Assembly (NCBI RefSeq): GCF_900163545.1
Contig: NZ_FUHW01000014.1
Coordinates: 1 to 64,000 of the forward strand
Origin: Arthrobacter rhombi
GTDB taxonomy: Bacteria > Actinomycetota > Actinomycetes > Actinomycetales > Micrococcaceae
Reading direction: 5' to 3'
Length of the DNA: 64,000 nucleotides
The translations under genes were made by a program, and so were the position numbers. Below are positions 1-11,236 of this stretch, one piece after another; position 1 is the stretch's first letter, and the number at the start of each line of letters is the position of its first letter. The notes beneath the pieces are model-generated. The model did no database searches, was not told the origin of the DNA, and was given only the letters and a program-made list of their open reading frames with translations.

Positions 1-92
1 TCGGCATCGATCCGCGAAGCGACCTCGGGATCAAGCTCCGCCAGCGGGGCCGTCAGGCTCGAGGAGACGACCTGTGCAGATTCGATGGTCAC
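1..92 (-). CDS. glyA: Serine hydroxymethyltransferase, N-terminal fragment (runs off the window)
   Basis: Only about 30 codons lie inside the window. The start is a GTG whose first bases overlap the gcvH stop (GTGA), so translation is probably coupled. The visible N-terminus contains [16 protein letters not shown], typical of the start of actinobacterial GlyA, after a short variable leader. GlyA interconverts serine and glycine with tetrahydrofolate in the cytoplasm and uses the methylene-THF made by the glycine cleavage system, so its place as last gene of the gcv operon makes sense. The identification rests on this short segment and on context; the catalytic part is not visible. Confidence 0.8.
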   Translation of the reverse strand, partial: MTIESAQVVSSSLTAPLAELDPEVASRIDA

Positions 93-469
93 TCGACATC
101 GCCGCCGTTGGCCGAGGCATAGTCGGCTGCCGAAAGCAGCGGGCCCTCTTCGGAGACCTCGACGGTGAACAGCCAACCGCCACCGTAGGGGTCCTCGTTC
201 AGCAGTGCCGGGTTGTCCTCGACGGCCGGGTTGGTCTCGACGATGGTGCCGGTCACCGGCGCGTAGAGATCGGAAACCGACTTCGTGGATTCGACTTCGC
301 CGCAGGTCTCCCCGGCAGTGACGGTCGAGCCGACCTCTGGCAGGTCGACGTAGACGACGTCGCCGAGGGCGTCGGCGGCAATCTGGGTGATCCCGACCCT
401 GATCGGGGTGGAGTCGTCAACCCACTCGTGCTCGGCGGAGTAACGGAGGGTCGAAAGAACCTTGCTCAT
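89..469 (-). CDS. gcvH: Glycine cleavage system H protein
   Basis: Lipoyl carrier of the cytoplasmic glycine cleavage complex; it shuttles the aminomethyl group from GcvP to GcvT. At 126 residues it has the usual family length. The lipoylation motif [15 protein letters not shown] is present, with the modified lysine at K63. The N-terminal AEHEWV and the later [14 protein letters not shown] are also typical. The ATG is preceded by AAGGAC at good ribosome-binding distance. It follows gcvT by 39 bases and overlaps glyA by 4 bases, so it is the third gene of the riboswitch-controlled operon. The final acidic tail after YASANGG is slightly longer than in many homologues. Confidence 0.97.
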   Translation of the reverse strand: MSKVLSTLRYSAEHEWVDDSTPIRVGITQIAADALGDVVYVDLPEVGSTVTAGETCGEVESTKSVSDLYAPVTGTIVETNPAVEDNPALLNEDPYGGGWLFTVEVSEEGPLLSAADYASANGGDVE

Positions 470-508
470 GTGTTGTCCTTGTCTCTGGATTCCAGTACGT
501 GTGGGGGT

Positions 509-1636
509 TTACTTCTGGCGGGCGTAGAACGGCAGGGCGACAACCTCGAAGGGCTGCGGCTTGCCGCGCAGGTCGACGTCCAGTGCGGTGCCGACCTCGG
601 CGAGTTCGACATCGACGTAGGCCAACGCGATCGGGTAACCCAGCGTGGGGCTGGGCTGACCCGAGGTGACCTCACCGACAACGTTCCCGTCCTTCATCAC
701 AGCGTAGTGCGAACGCCCGGCTCGACGCCCCAGGCCCTTCAGGCCCACGAGCTTGCGTGCCACGCCTTCGGCCTTTTTCGCTTCCAGTGCGCTGCGCCCG
801 AGGAAATCCTCTTCCTTTTTGAAGGAGACGATCGGTCCCAGGCCGGCGTCGAACGGGGTGATGTCCGTGGACAGCTCGTTGCCATACAGTGGCATTCCGG
901 CTTCCAGTCGCAGCGAGTCACGGCTGGCCAGTCCGGCGGGGGTGAGCCCTGCCTCGGTTCCGGCCTCGAGCAGTGCCTTCCACAAGGCGACGGCCTCGGC
1001 GTTGGGCAGGTAGAGCTCGAAGCCGTCCTCGCCCGTGTAGCCGGTGCGTGCCAGCATCACGTTGATCCCGGCGACGGTGACGTCGTCTGCCGCGTAGTAC
1101 TTCATCTCGTTCACTGTCTGCACGTCGGTGCCGGTGACCAGCCCGGTGAGGATCCCCGCGGCTGCGGGGCCCTGGATGGCGATCAGCGCGGTATCCGCCG
1201 ATTCGTCGGTGACGGTGACGTCGAAGCCTGCGGCGCGTTCGGCCAGGGCCGCCGCCACGACGTCGGCGTTGCCGGCGTTGGGGACCACGAGGAAGGTGTC
1301 TTCGGCGCGACGGTAGGTGATCAGGTCGTCGATGATCCCGCCCTCGGCGTTGCAGATCACCGAGTACTTGGCCTTGCCGATCTTCATGATGGCGATGTTC
1401 CCTGCCAGGGCACTGTTCAGGAACTTCGCGGCCTCGGGACCCTCGACCCGGACTTCGCCCATATGGGAGAGGTCGAAGAGGCCCGCGGCTTCGCGCACCG
1501 CCTGGTGTTCGGCCAATTCGGAGCGGTACTTCAGCGGCATGTCCCAGCCGCCGAAGTCGGTGAAGTTCGCGCCCAGGGCCTCGTGTTCGCCGTGCAGGGG
1601 CGTCTGCTTCGGCGTGGTGGTGGTATCGGTGCTCAC
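509..1636 (-). CDS. gcvT: Aminomethyltransferase (glycine cleavage T protein)
   Basis: Transfers the methylene group from lipoyl-bound aminomethyl on GcvH to tetrahydrofolate, releasing ammonia. The 375-residue length is normal. Visible family signatures are FDLSHMGEVRVEG near residue 55, ARTGYTGEDGFELYLP around the folate-binding region, and LRLEAGMPLYGNEL further on. The C-terminal beta-barrel domain starts near residue 290 and includes GEVTSGQPSPTLG. The start is GTG (VSTDTTTTPK). The gene lies 38 bases downstream of gcvP and 39 bases upstream of gcvH, and has no promoter of its own that I can see. Confidence 0.97.
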   Translation of the reverse strand: MSTDTTTTPKQTPLHGEHEALGANFTDFGGWDMPLKYRSELAEHQAVREAAGLFDLSHMGEVRVEGPEAAKFLNSALAGNIAIMKIGKAKYSVICNAEGGIIDDLITYRRAEDTFLVVPNAGNADVVAAALAERAAGFDVTVTDESADTALIAIQGPAAAGILTGLVTGTDVQTVNEMKYYAADDVTVAGINVMLARTGYTGEDGFELYLPNAEAVALWKALLEAGTEAGLTPAGLASRDSLRLEAGMPLYGNELSTDITPFDAGLGPIVSFKKEEDFLGRSALEAKKAEGVARKLVGLKGLGRRAGRSHYAVMKDGNVVGEVTSGQPSPTLGYPIALAYVDVELAEVGTALDVDLRGKPQPFEVVALPFYARQK

Positions 1637-1674
1637 AGCTCAGGCTGCCTTTCGTCGGGTTCCGGGGATTCGGG

Positions 1675-4560
<2,886 letters not shown>

Positions 4561-4624
4561 CAGGGGAACTCCAAGTGTGGTCGATGTGTGGTGCACACCG
4601 AATGAGCTTCGGTTCCTCCCCGAC

Positions 4625-4850
4625 TCTGTATTGGACCTGAGAGATTCCGCTACGTCCGGTGTCCCGGCCGCGGCTTGCACCGTCGGTGAGCGCTTCGCTT
4701 GATGGCCAGGTGCCCCCGGCCGGCGATGCGTCTTCTTTCCAGAGTTGCCTCTGCGCGGCGGTACGGGTGCCTGAGAGATTCCCGGGGAGGGTATTGCTCC
4801 TACGGCGCCCGCCAGTGGATCTGACGGGACTCTCCCGCCGCAAGTCATAG
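4625..4850 (-). promoter_or_regulatory. Tandem glycine riboswitch (two aptamers) upstream of gcvP
   Basis: Read on the minus strand, the leader holds two copies of the aptamer hallmark: GAATCTCTCAGGCACC at about 4764-4780 and GGAATCTCTCAGGTCC at about 4633-4648. The first aptamer (about 4845-4760) opens with GGCGGGAGAGTC and has the GCCGTAGGAGCAA core. The second (about 4757-4630) opens with GAGGCAACTCTGG and has the ACGGTGCAAGCC core. A short linker joins them, as in classical cooperative glycine riboswitches. Glycine binding should permit gcvP expression. The expression platform lies in the roughly 60 bases before the gcvP start; I could not settle whether control is at termination or at the ribosome-binding site. 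Confidence 0.93.
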
Positions 4851-4876
4851 GCGTGTGCCCTGATGGGCACCCCTTC

Positions 4877-4906
4877 ATGATACGTGGAGATCCATGCCAC
4901 GGACAA
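4877..4906 (-). promoter_or_regulatory. Probable promoter of the gcv operon
   Basis: On the minus strand TTGTCC (4906-4901) and TATCAT (4882-4877) are separated by 18 bases, a good match to a vegetative -35/-10 pair. Transcription would start near 4870, just before the first riboswitch aptamer. The remaining 140 bases up to the permease gene (about 4907-5046) hold an A+T-rich patch near 4930-4970 but no gene I can support. Confidence 0.55.
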
Positions 4907-5046
4907 CCTTCGGGACAGAACGCCGATTTTCATATTCATGCATGGTGGTGCGAAAATATGTAAGTTCATTTGCCGACACCGGCACCTGCCGCGATCCGAC
5001 GGGCGCCGCCTAACCGCGGGTCCACCCGAACCCGCCGAGGACGCAG

Positions 5047-6594
5047 TTGCAGATTTCATCGAACCATCCTGCCTCGGGCATTTCTGCCCCACCCTCACTC
5101 CGCCCGCCCTTGACGCTGGGCCGACAGCTCCTGCTGCGCAAGGACGTCGAAACACTGCAGGCCGACGCTGGCCATGGTTCCGGTGGCGGGACCATGCGCC
5201 GAACCCTGGGTGTGCTGCAACTGACCATGATCAGCGTCGGCGCCACGCTGGGTACCGGCATCTTCGTCGTCCTGGGTTCCTCGGTACCGATGGCCGGACC
5301 AGCCGTCTGGATCTCCTTCACGATCGCCGGGATCGCCGCCTTGCTTTCGGCCCTGTCCTACGCGGAGATGGCCGGCGCCGTCCCCGTTTCGGGGTCCAGC
5401 TACTCCTATACCTACGCCACCATGGGCGAAGGCCTGGCCTGGATCTGCGGCTGGTGCCTGCTGCTCGAATACGGGGTCTCGGTGGCCGCGATCGCCGTGG
5501 GCGCCGGGGAGTACGTCAACGAACTTGCCGGGGTCTTCCAGCTGGACCTGCCCGCGACGCTGACCAATCCCCCCGGAGCCGACGGCGGCCTGTTCAACGT
5601 TCCCGCCGTCCTGGTGGTCGCCCTGGCCATGGTCCTGCTGATGCGCGGGGCCAAGGAGTCCGCGACGGTGAACACGGTGCTGGTGTTCGTGAAGATCCTC
5701 GTGCTGCTCTTCTTCGTGGTCATCGCCTTCAGCGCCTTCCAGACCGGGAACTTCGCCCCGCTGCTGCCCATGGGCACCGCTGGGGTCTCGGCAGCGGCTG
5801 CCCGCCTGTTCTTCTCCTACATCGGCTTCGACGCCGCATCGACCGCCGGCGAGGAGGCGGTGAACCCCCAACGCGATCTACCGCGGGCCATCATCGCCTC
5901 AATGATCATCGTGACCGTGCTCTATATTTTGGTCGCCATCGCCGCCGTCGGCGCCAAGGATTGGCAGTGGTTCGTCGGCAAGGAGGCCGCCCTGGTGCAG
6001 GTCCTCGAAGAGATCACCGGCCAGGCCTGGGTGGCCCTGGTCTTCTCCGTCGGTGCGGTGGTGGCGATCATCAGCATCGTCATCACGGTGCTCTACGGCC
6101 AGACCCGTGTGCTGGTGGCCATGTCCCGCGATGGGATGGTTCCCCGCATCTTCGGCAAACTCAACCCGCGGACCGGAACCCCTGTGGTGAACACGTTGAT
6201 CACCGGCGGGATCATCATGGTCACCGCGGGGTTGGTGCCGTTGGGCGAGCTGGCCGACGCCACCAGCATCGGCACGCTCTTCGCCTTCAGCCTGGTGAGT
6301 CTTTCGGTCATCTATCTGCGCCGCAACCGCCCGGATCTGCCCCGTACCTTCCGTGTTCCGCTCTACCCGGTGACACCGATCCTCGCGGTTGCCGGCTGCG
6401 TGTTCCTGATGGCCAACCTCGGGGGCACCACCTGGACCGTCTTCGGACTGTGGATGGCGCTCGGCGCCGTCGCCTACCTGTCCTACGGACGGCGGCGTTC
6501 CACGGCGGCTGCCTCCTACGCACAGGACCGCCGGCACCCCGCCCGCCAGGCTCCCCCTCCACCATCCACCAAGCGTGACGGGAAACGCATATAG
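5047..6594 (+). CDS. APC-superfamily amino acid permease
   Basis: Inner-membrane secondary amino acid transporter with about twelve predicted membrane segments. The first helix carries the APC signature MISVGATLGTGIFVVLG, and FFSYIGFDAASTAGEE matches the TM6 region of cationic amino acid transporter-like members. Substrate is not determinable. The neighbouring divergent gcv operon hints at amino acid metabolism but does not prove it. The start is uncertain: the TTG at 5047 has GAGG about eight bases upstream, while a TTG at 5110 would give a more typical N-terminus (TLGRQLLLRKDVE). The C-terminus ends in a proline-rich, basic cytoplasmic tail. Confidence 0.85.
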   Translation: MQISSNHPASGISAPPSLRPPLTLGRQLLLRKDVETLQADAGHGSGGGTMRRTLGVLQLTMISVGATLGTGIFVVLGSSVPMAGPAVWISFTIAGIAALLSALSYAEMAGAVPVSGSSYSYTYATMGEGLAWICGWCLLLEYGVSVAAIAVGAGEYVNELAGVFQLDLPATLTNPPGADGGLFNVPAVLVVALAMVLLMRGAKESATVNTVLVFVKILVLLFFVVIAFSAFQTGNFAPLLPMGTAGVSAAAARLFFSYIGFDAASTAGEEAVNPQRDLPRAIIASMIIVTVLYILVAIAAVGAKDWQWFVGKEAALVQVLEEITGQAWVALVFSVGAVVAIISIVITVLYGQTRVLVAMSRDGMVPRIFGKLNPRTGTPVVNTLITGGIIMVTAGLVPLGELADATSIGTLFAFSLVSLSVIYLRRNRPDLPRTFRVPLYPVTPILAVAGCVFLMANLGGTTWTVFGLWMALGAVAYLSYGRRRSTAAASYAQDRRHPARQAPPPPSTKRDGKRI

Positions 6595-6665
6595 CCTACT
6601 CAGCCCGAAAATGAAGATCATGTCCAACCATGGTCTTGGGGCGCATCCTTGCGTATGGTGGGGCC

Positions 6666-7220
6666 ATGAGCGATCCAACACCTCCCCCGCCCCAACCCAC
6701 CGGCCCCGCCATGCCCCCGACGGGTACACGCCCCGGGGAGCTCACCGATAGGTTCCTGGCCCGGCTGATCGACGGCGTCATCCTGCTGATCGTCAACTTC
6801 CTGGTCGTCGGCCTGATCATTACCGGCGCGATCATGGGGGCCGGAGGTGCCGGATTCGGGCTCGGTGGCAGAAGTTTCGGTGCGACGGCGGTATCGGCGG
6901 TAGTTAGCGCCGTCATCTACGTCGGCTACTTCGCCTTCATGGAGTCCAGCCGGGGACAGACCGTGGGCAAAATGATCATGAAACTGCACGTCGTCGGGGC
7001 CAACGGTGGCCACCCGGATATGACCGAGGCGATCAAGCGCAATATCTGGATGGGGTTCGGGATCCTCGGAATCCTGCCGCTCATCGGTTCCATCCTTGGT
7101 TCGCTCGCTTCGCTGGCCGCCGCGATCGTGATCGCGGTGACCATCAACAGCGACACCGTGAAACGCCAGAGTTGGTTCGATCAGTTCGCCGGCGGCACCC
7201 AGGTCATCAAGCAGGGCTGA
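6666..7220 (+). CDS. RDD-family membrane protein
   Basis: 184 residues. A proline-rich cytoplasmic N-terminus of about 25 residues precedes RFLARLIDGVILLIVNFLVV, the R-x-x-D arrangement that defines the first RDD helix. Two or three further hydrophobic segments follow, with SRGQTVGKMIMKLHVV, a conserved RDD-domain sequence, between them. The family's function is mostly unknown; some members are ion transporters. The ATG is exactly six bases after TATGGT, suggesting a leaderless transcript; the GGTGGGG before it could alternatively serve as a weak ribosome-binding site. It stands alone, followed by a convergent VIT-family gene. Confidence 0.85.
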   Translation: MSDPTPPPPQPTGPAMPPTGTRPGELTDRFLARLIDGVILLIVNFLVVGLIITGAIMGAGGAGFGLGGRSFGATAVSAVVSAVIYVGYFAFMESSRGQTVGKMIMKLHVVGANGGHPDMTEAIKRNIWMGFGILGILPLIGSILGSLASLAAAIVIAVTINSDTVKRQSWFDQFAGGTQVIKQG

Positions 7221-7225
7221 TCCCG

Positions 7226-7966
7226 CTAGCCAACGGCCCCGCTCTGGCCCAGCCAGGTGCCGATGAGGAAGGTGGCCCCCAGGGCCAAGACCCCACCGAC
7301 CACTACCCGTGTCACCGGTTTGAGCATCGGAGCTCCCCCGAGACGTGCGCCGATGCCTCCGGTCGCCGCGAGGGCGAACAGCACGGCCAGGAAGGTCACG
7401 GGGATCCTCCAGTCGACGGGCAAGAGGACGGCCGTCAGAAAGGGCAGTAACGCCCCGGCAGTGAAGGACACCGCGGAAGCCGCCGCGGCACTCCATGGGC
7501 TGACCACATCGTCGCGGTCAATCTTGAGTTCCGCCTCGAGGTGCGCCCCTAGGGCGTCATGGGCGGTGAGTTCGCTGGCAACCCTCTGCGCCGTGGCGGC
7601 ACTCAACCCCTTCTGCTCATAAAGATAGGCCAGTTCGGAGAGCTCTTCCTCGGGCATCTGCTCGAGTTCCCTCCGCTCCTGGGCAATCAGGGCATGCTGC
7701 GAATCCGCAGAACTGGAGACCGAAACGTATTCGCCCAGCGCCATGGACACCGCTCCGCCGATCAATGCGGCGGCACCGGCGGCCAGGATCGGTCCGGTGG
7801 CCGTGGTCGCTCCGGCCACCCCGACCACCACGGCGGCGGTGGAGACGATCCCGTCGTTGGCACCCAGGACCCCGGCGCGCAGCCAGTTCAGCCGTTCGGC
7901 CAGCCCCCCGCCTTCATGCGGTTCGCCGTCGTGCTGGTTTACTTTACTGGATTGCCTCATGGCCAT
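7226..7966 (-). CDS. VIT/CCC1-family iron or manganese transporter
   Basis: 246 residues with about five predicted membrane segments. The first helix region contains LNWLRAGVLGANDGIVSTAAVVVGVAGA and then GGAVSMALGEYVSVSS, both hallmarks of the VIT1/CCC1 family. The soluble insert between helices (ERRELEQMPEEELSELAYLYEQKGL onward) is rich in Glu, as in members that bind Fe2+ or Mn2+. The likely role is export or sequestration of divalent iron or manganese from the cytoplasm. Either the ATG at 7966 or the one at 7960 could be used; neither has a clear ribosome-binding site. It is convergent with the RDD gene. Confidence 0.9.
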   Translation of the reverse strand: MAMRQSSKVNQHDGEPHEGGGLAERLNWLRAGVLGANDGIVSTAAVVVGVAGATTATGPILAAGAAALIGGAVSMALGEYVSVSSSADSQHALIAQERRELEQMPEEELSELAYLYEQKGLSAATAQRVASELTAHDALGAHLEAELKIDRDDVVSPWSAAAASAVSFTAGALLPFLTAVLLPVDWRIPVTFLAVLFALAATGGIGARLGGAPMLKPVTRVVVGGVLALGATFLIGTWLGQSGAVG

Positions 7967-7988
7967 CAGTCAACCACTGCGCCGTCCT

Positions 7989-8750
7989 TCAGAGCCGGAT
8001 GTAGCCGGGGTAGCGGGGGCCCATCAAGTCCCCCGAGGAGGTCCCCCGCACACGGCGTCCGATCCACGGCACCACGAATTCGCGGGCCCAACGGGCGTCG
8101 GAAGCGAGTTGTTCCCTCCGGGTTCGTGCCGTCGCGGTGTCCAGTTCAGGGGTCGCGATCGCATCGGTGCTCTCGAGCAGGGCCAGCATCTTCTTGGCCA
8201 TCAGCGTATGCCCGGGGGTGCCCATATGCAGCCGGTCCACCGCCCAGTACCTGAAGTCGCTGAATTCGCGCCAGCGCCAGTAATCGGCGATGACGGCACC
8301 ATGGCGATCGGCTGCTTCACGCACCCATTCGTTGTAGATCGCGGTCCGTCCGCGGGTTTTGCCGAAGACCGCCGAGCCGGAGGAATCGAAACCGGTGAAG
8401 AGGACGACGGCGGCCCCCGAGGCGCGCAGACGGGACACCATATCGTCGTATCCGGCCATGAGGGCGTCGATATCCACGCGCGGGCGCAGGATGTCGTTGC
8501 CCCCGGCGTAGAGCGTGACCAGGGTCGGTTCCATGGCCAACGCCGTCTCGAGCTGTTCGTCGATGACCTGACGAATTTTCTTGCCGCGGACGGCCAGATT
8601 CGCATAACCCCAAGCGGGATCGGCGGCACAGAGCTGCTCGGCCACCCGGTCGGCCCAGCCTCGGACGCCATGGGGACGGGTGGGGTCCTCATCACCGACG
8701 CCTTCGGTGAAGGAGTCGCCCAGGGCCAAATACCGTTTCTCGAATTCCAC
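7989..8750 (-). CDS. SGNH/GDSL-family hydrolase
   Basis: 253-residue cytoplasmic esterase/lipase-type protein. Block I is YLALGDSFTEGVGD with the nucleophile at S13, block III is LYAGGNDIL, and block V is VDRLHMGTPGH with the catalytic Asp/His. Similar proteins are annotated as acyl hydrolases; the substrate is unknown. The start is GTG at 8750, exactly six bases downstream of TAGGGT on the minus strand, fitting leaderless expression. No signal peptide is visible. It is followed on the same strand by the VIT-family gene after a 22-base gap. Confidence 0.9.
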   Translation of the reverse strand: MEFEKRYLALGDSFTEGVGDEDPTRPHGVRGWADRVAEQLCAADPAWGYANLAVRGKKIRQVIDEQLETALAMEPTLVTLYAGGNDILRPRVDIDALMAGYDDMVSRLRASGAAVVLFTGFDSSGSAVFGKTRGRTAIYNEWVREAADRHGAVIADYWRWREFSDFRYWAVDRLHMGTPGHTLMAKKMLALLESTDAIATPELDTATARTRREQLASDARWAREFVVPWIGRRVRGTSSGDLMGPRYPGYIRL

Positions 8751-8930
8751 CAGTCCACCCTACGTCCGCCGTGGCACGGATGCCCGCCGGAGACCGGCGT
8801 GAATCCGCCCTCGGCGAAAAATGCGACGGCGGAGCCATCTGGGGGCCCTGTCACAGGGTCTTCACAGTTCGGTTCGACAGGCTGGTTTCATGCACTACCG
8901 ACAGGAATCCGTCCGCGAAAGGACCACCTC

Positions 8931-9209
8931 GTGAACATCCGCCAGGCCATCTTCGCTTCCGTGGCATCCGCCGGGGTGTTGGCCGCCGGTTGGGTCGGCG
9001 GGACACCACCGGTCGCCCAGGCAACGCCAACTCCTGCCCCCTACCGTCTCGGGTCGGCAGCGAGCGGTTCCTCGGCGGCAACGACGACCCGGCTGGCTGC
9101 GGCGCCCTCGACCTTGTCCAGTGTGCGCCGCCAACAATTGCGCGGCTCGGAGCCGGTCCAGCTGATCAGCAGGCCGGGCCCTCCGGTTGCCGACGGTGTC
9201 CGGGCATGA
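8931..9209 (+). CDS. Short secreted protein, likely remnant of an FMN-binding-domain protein
   Basis: 92 residues starting at GTG behind AAGGA. A signal peptide-like N-terminus (NIRQAIFASVASAGVLAAGW) leads into an Ala/Ser/Thr/Pro-rich low-complexity stretch, then an arginine-containing tail. From memory, the N-terminus resembles that of Micrococcaceae secreted proteins with a C-terminal FMN-binding domain, the substrates of ApbE, but the flavinylation motif (S-G-A-T-x-T) and the whole domain are missing in all frames here. Its stop overlaps the apbE start (ATGA). I infer that a deletion fused the leader to unrelated sequence; a short exported protein of another function is possible. Confidence 0.55.
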   Translation: MNIRQAIFASVASAGVLAAGWVGGTPPVAQATPTPAPYRLGSAASGSSAATTTRLAAAPSTLSSVRRQQLRGSEPVQLISRPGPPVADGVRA

Positions 9210-10021
9210 ACCTCGCAGAGGAAGAAGCTGAGATGACGGCAGATCTCGAAGTCCCGGAACTGGCCCACCGGACGTTCGAGGCACTGGGCACCACGGTCAG
9301 CATCAGCGCGCCGCTGGAGGCCGATGAGATCGACGCCGCCGTGGAGACGATGCAACGCGTCTTCGCCGACGCCCACACCTCCTTCGGTGTGAACGGCCAC
9401 GGCCCGGTGGAGGGCCTGCGCCGCGGAGACATCGAGCTTCGTTATGCCCATCGCCGGCTGCGTTCGCTCTATGAACAAGCGACGATGTGGCGTCAGGCAA
9501 CCGACGGCGCCTACACCCCTCATACGGCCACCGGACCGGTCGACCTGAGCGGTCTGGTCAAAAGCTGGGCCGTCGCCCACGCCGGACAGGCCATGATGGA
9601 CCTTGAATTGCCTCATTGGTCGGTGACCGTCGGCGGCGACGTCCTATGCAGCGGTTCGCCCTTCCCGGCAGAACCCGCCGGGACCGACCCGTTCTATGGT
9701 CGACATTGGCGGGCCGGGATCACCGATCCCTTCGATGCCACGTCCTTGGTCGCCGATGTGCCGATGGCAGGGACCCCCGGCTTCACCGCGGCACTGGCCA
9801 CCACCTCCGCTCAGGCAGGCCACCCTCCGAACGCCTACTTGCAGGTCAGTGTGCTGGCCGAGGAAATAGTCACCGCCGATGTCCTGTCGCAGGCGATTGT
9901 TGCCGGCGGAGCATCCACCCTGGATGCTGCCGTTCGCGACTTCGGGGTCGCGGTCCTGGTCTGCGGGCACGACGGCGAATGGCTCGCCTCCACGACCTGG
10001 CCCTTGCACCAGCCGGCCTGA
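9206..10021 (+). CDS. apbE: FAD:protein FMN transferase (ApbE family)
   Basis: Covalently attaches FMN from FAD to a threonine of target flavoproteins. The core signatures are HRTFEALGTTVSISAP near the N-terminus, VDLSGLVKSWAV (the D-L-x-G-x-x-K flavin-binding motif) near the middle, HWSVTVGGDVLCSG, and a C-terminal DVLSQAIVAGG. Length is about 270 residues, within the family range. The ATG at 9206 overlaps the preceding stop; an ATG at 9233 has a stronger AGAGGAAG site and may be the true start. No recognisable FMN-acceptor protein is in the window, so its substrate must be elsewhere or lost. No clear signal peptide is seen. Confidence 0.85.
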   Translation: MNLAEEEAEMTADLEVPELAHRTFEALGTTVSISAPLEADEIDAAVETMQRVFADAHTSFGVNGHGPVEGLRRGDIELRYAHRRLRSLYEQATMWRQATDGAYTPHTATGPVDLSGLVKSWAVAHAGQAMMDLELPHWSVTVGGDVLCSGSPFPAEPAGTDPFYGRHWRAGITDPFDATSLVADVPMAGTPGFTAALATTSAQAGHPPNAYLQVSVLAEEIVTADVLSQAIVAGGASTLDAAVRDFGVAVLVCGHDGEWLASTTWPLHQPA

Positions 10022-10036
10022 ATTCCTCGTCCGTCC

Positions 10037-11182
10037 TCAGCCGGCGGCGAGGGAGAGCAGGACGTGGCGGACGGCCACGCTGAGTTGCCCACCCCGGGTA
10101 CCGGTGCCGCTCTCCTCGGCCCGCGCGGGCACATAGCCGAATCCGATGCCATAGGCGGGGTCCGCGTAGGCCAGTGTGGCGTTGGCCCCGTCGTGGCCGA
10201 AGGACTGCCAGGAGCCGAAGTCGTTGCGGGGGATGGATTTCATGAACATCAGGGCGAACGCCCCGGTCAGCCCGTTCGCCCGGTCGATGCCGAACACCTG
10301 CTCGGCGGCCACCTTCCGGCGCGTGTCCTCGGCCAGGAAGGGCCCGTCGGCGGCCCCGTCCTGCCGCACGACCCCGGTGCTGGCCGCGGCGTAGAGCCGT
10401 GCCAGCCCGCGCGCGCTGGCCACTCCGCCGGCGGCCGCGAGGCCCGAGGCCCTGATCCGTCGGTAGTTGGGCAGGTCCAGCAGGTCGTAGCTGACGCCCT
10501 CGCCGATATCGAAGCCCGCCGTGGAGTTCAATGCCAGCCCCAGGGGACCGTACGGATCAATGAAGGGAAGCTCAGGGGTTTGCGCGGGTTTGAGCACCTC
10601 CCGGAAACGTGGTTCCTCACCGTCGGGCAGGCCGAGGTAGAAATCGATGCCGAAGGGTGCCCGGATGCGGGTTTCGTAGACCTGCTGCAACGTCTGCCCG
10701 GTGATCCGCCTGACCAGCTCCTCCGCGAAGATCCCGATGCTCAACGCATGGTATTGATGCGTTGACCCGGGTTTCCAGACCGTTGGCGCGTCGGCCAAGC
10801 GGGCCGCGCCGAGAGCGGATTCGGTGTAGTGGCTCACCTCCATGCCGCCGTCGACCCCGGGTAGCCCTGCCTGGTGGCTCAGCAGTTCCGCTACCGTGAT
10901 GGTGCCTTTGTCGTGGGCTGCGAATTCCGGCCAATAGGTGGTGACGGGCTCGCCGGGGTCCAATTGGCCATCCTGCACCAGTAGGGCGATGACCATGCCG
11001 GCGGCACCCTTGGAGGCGGAGAAGACCCCGGTCAACGAGTCCAGTTCCGCATGGGGCCCGACGGCATGGTCGATGACGGGGTGCCCGCCGGCGTAGACGC
11101 AGAGTTGCGCCGAGTAGTCGGGGTCTGCCGCGGCGAAGGATTCCAGCAGTTCGGTGACGGGGGCGAATCGCGGGTCGTTCAC
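10037..11182 (-). CDS. Serine hydrolase of the beta-lactamase/EstB family
   Basis: 381 residues. GVFSASKGAAGMVIALL contains the S-x-x-K catalytic pair near residue 75, followed by TVAELLSHQAGLPGVDG, a hallmark of class C beta-lactamase-like esterases. HQYHALSIG provides the Tyr motif. SWQSFGHDGANATLAYADP near the C-terminus replaces the KTG box with a His-containing motif, as in esterases of this fold. There is no signal peptide, so it is likely a cytoplasmic esterase or peptidase rather than a secreted beta-lactamase. It starts at GTG behind AGGAG. The substrate is unknown. Confidence 0.88.
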   Translation of the reverse strand: MNDPRFAPVTELLESFAAADPDYSAQLCVYAGGHPVIDHAVGPHAELDSLTGVFSASKGAAGMVIALLVQDGQLDPGEPVTTYWPEFAAHDKGTITVAELLSHQAGLPGVDGGMEVSHYTESALGAARLADAPTVWKPGSTHQYHALSIGIFAEELVRRITGQTLQQVYETRIRAPFGIDFYLGLPDGEEPRFREVLKPAQTPELPFIDPYGPLGLALNSTAGFDIGEGVSYDLLDLPNYRRIRASGLAAAGGVASARGLARLYAAASTGVVRQDGAADGPFLAEDTRRKVAAEQVFGIDRANGLTGAFALMFMKSIPRNDFGSWQSFGHDGANATLAYADPAYGIGFGYVPARAEESGTGTRGGQLSVAVRHVLLSLAAG

Positions 11183-11236
11183 GGTGCTCTCCTGGGCTCT
11201 GCCGGTTCCGGGGACGGTTTCCCGGCGTTCGGGGAT

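Noticed and set aside
4561..4878. Upstream in-frame extension of gcvP
   Set aside because: It translates the riboswitch; family N-terminus and a ribosome-binding site place the start at 4560.
4884..6578. Long open frame (564 codons) overlapping the APC permease gene in another frame
   Set aside because: Arg- and Pro-rich translation with no conserved motif; it is the shadow of the permease gene in G+C-rich DNA.
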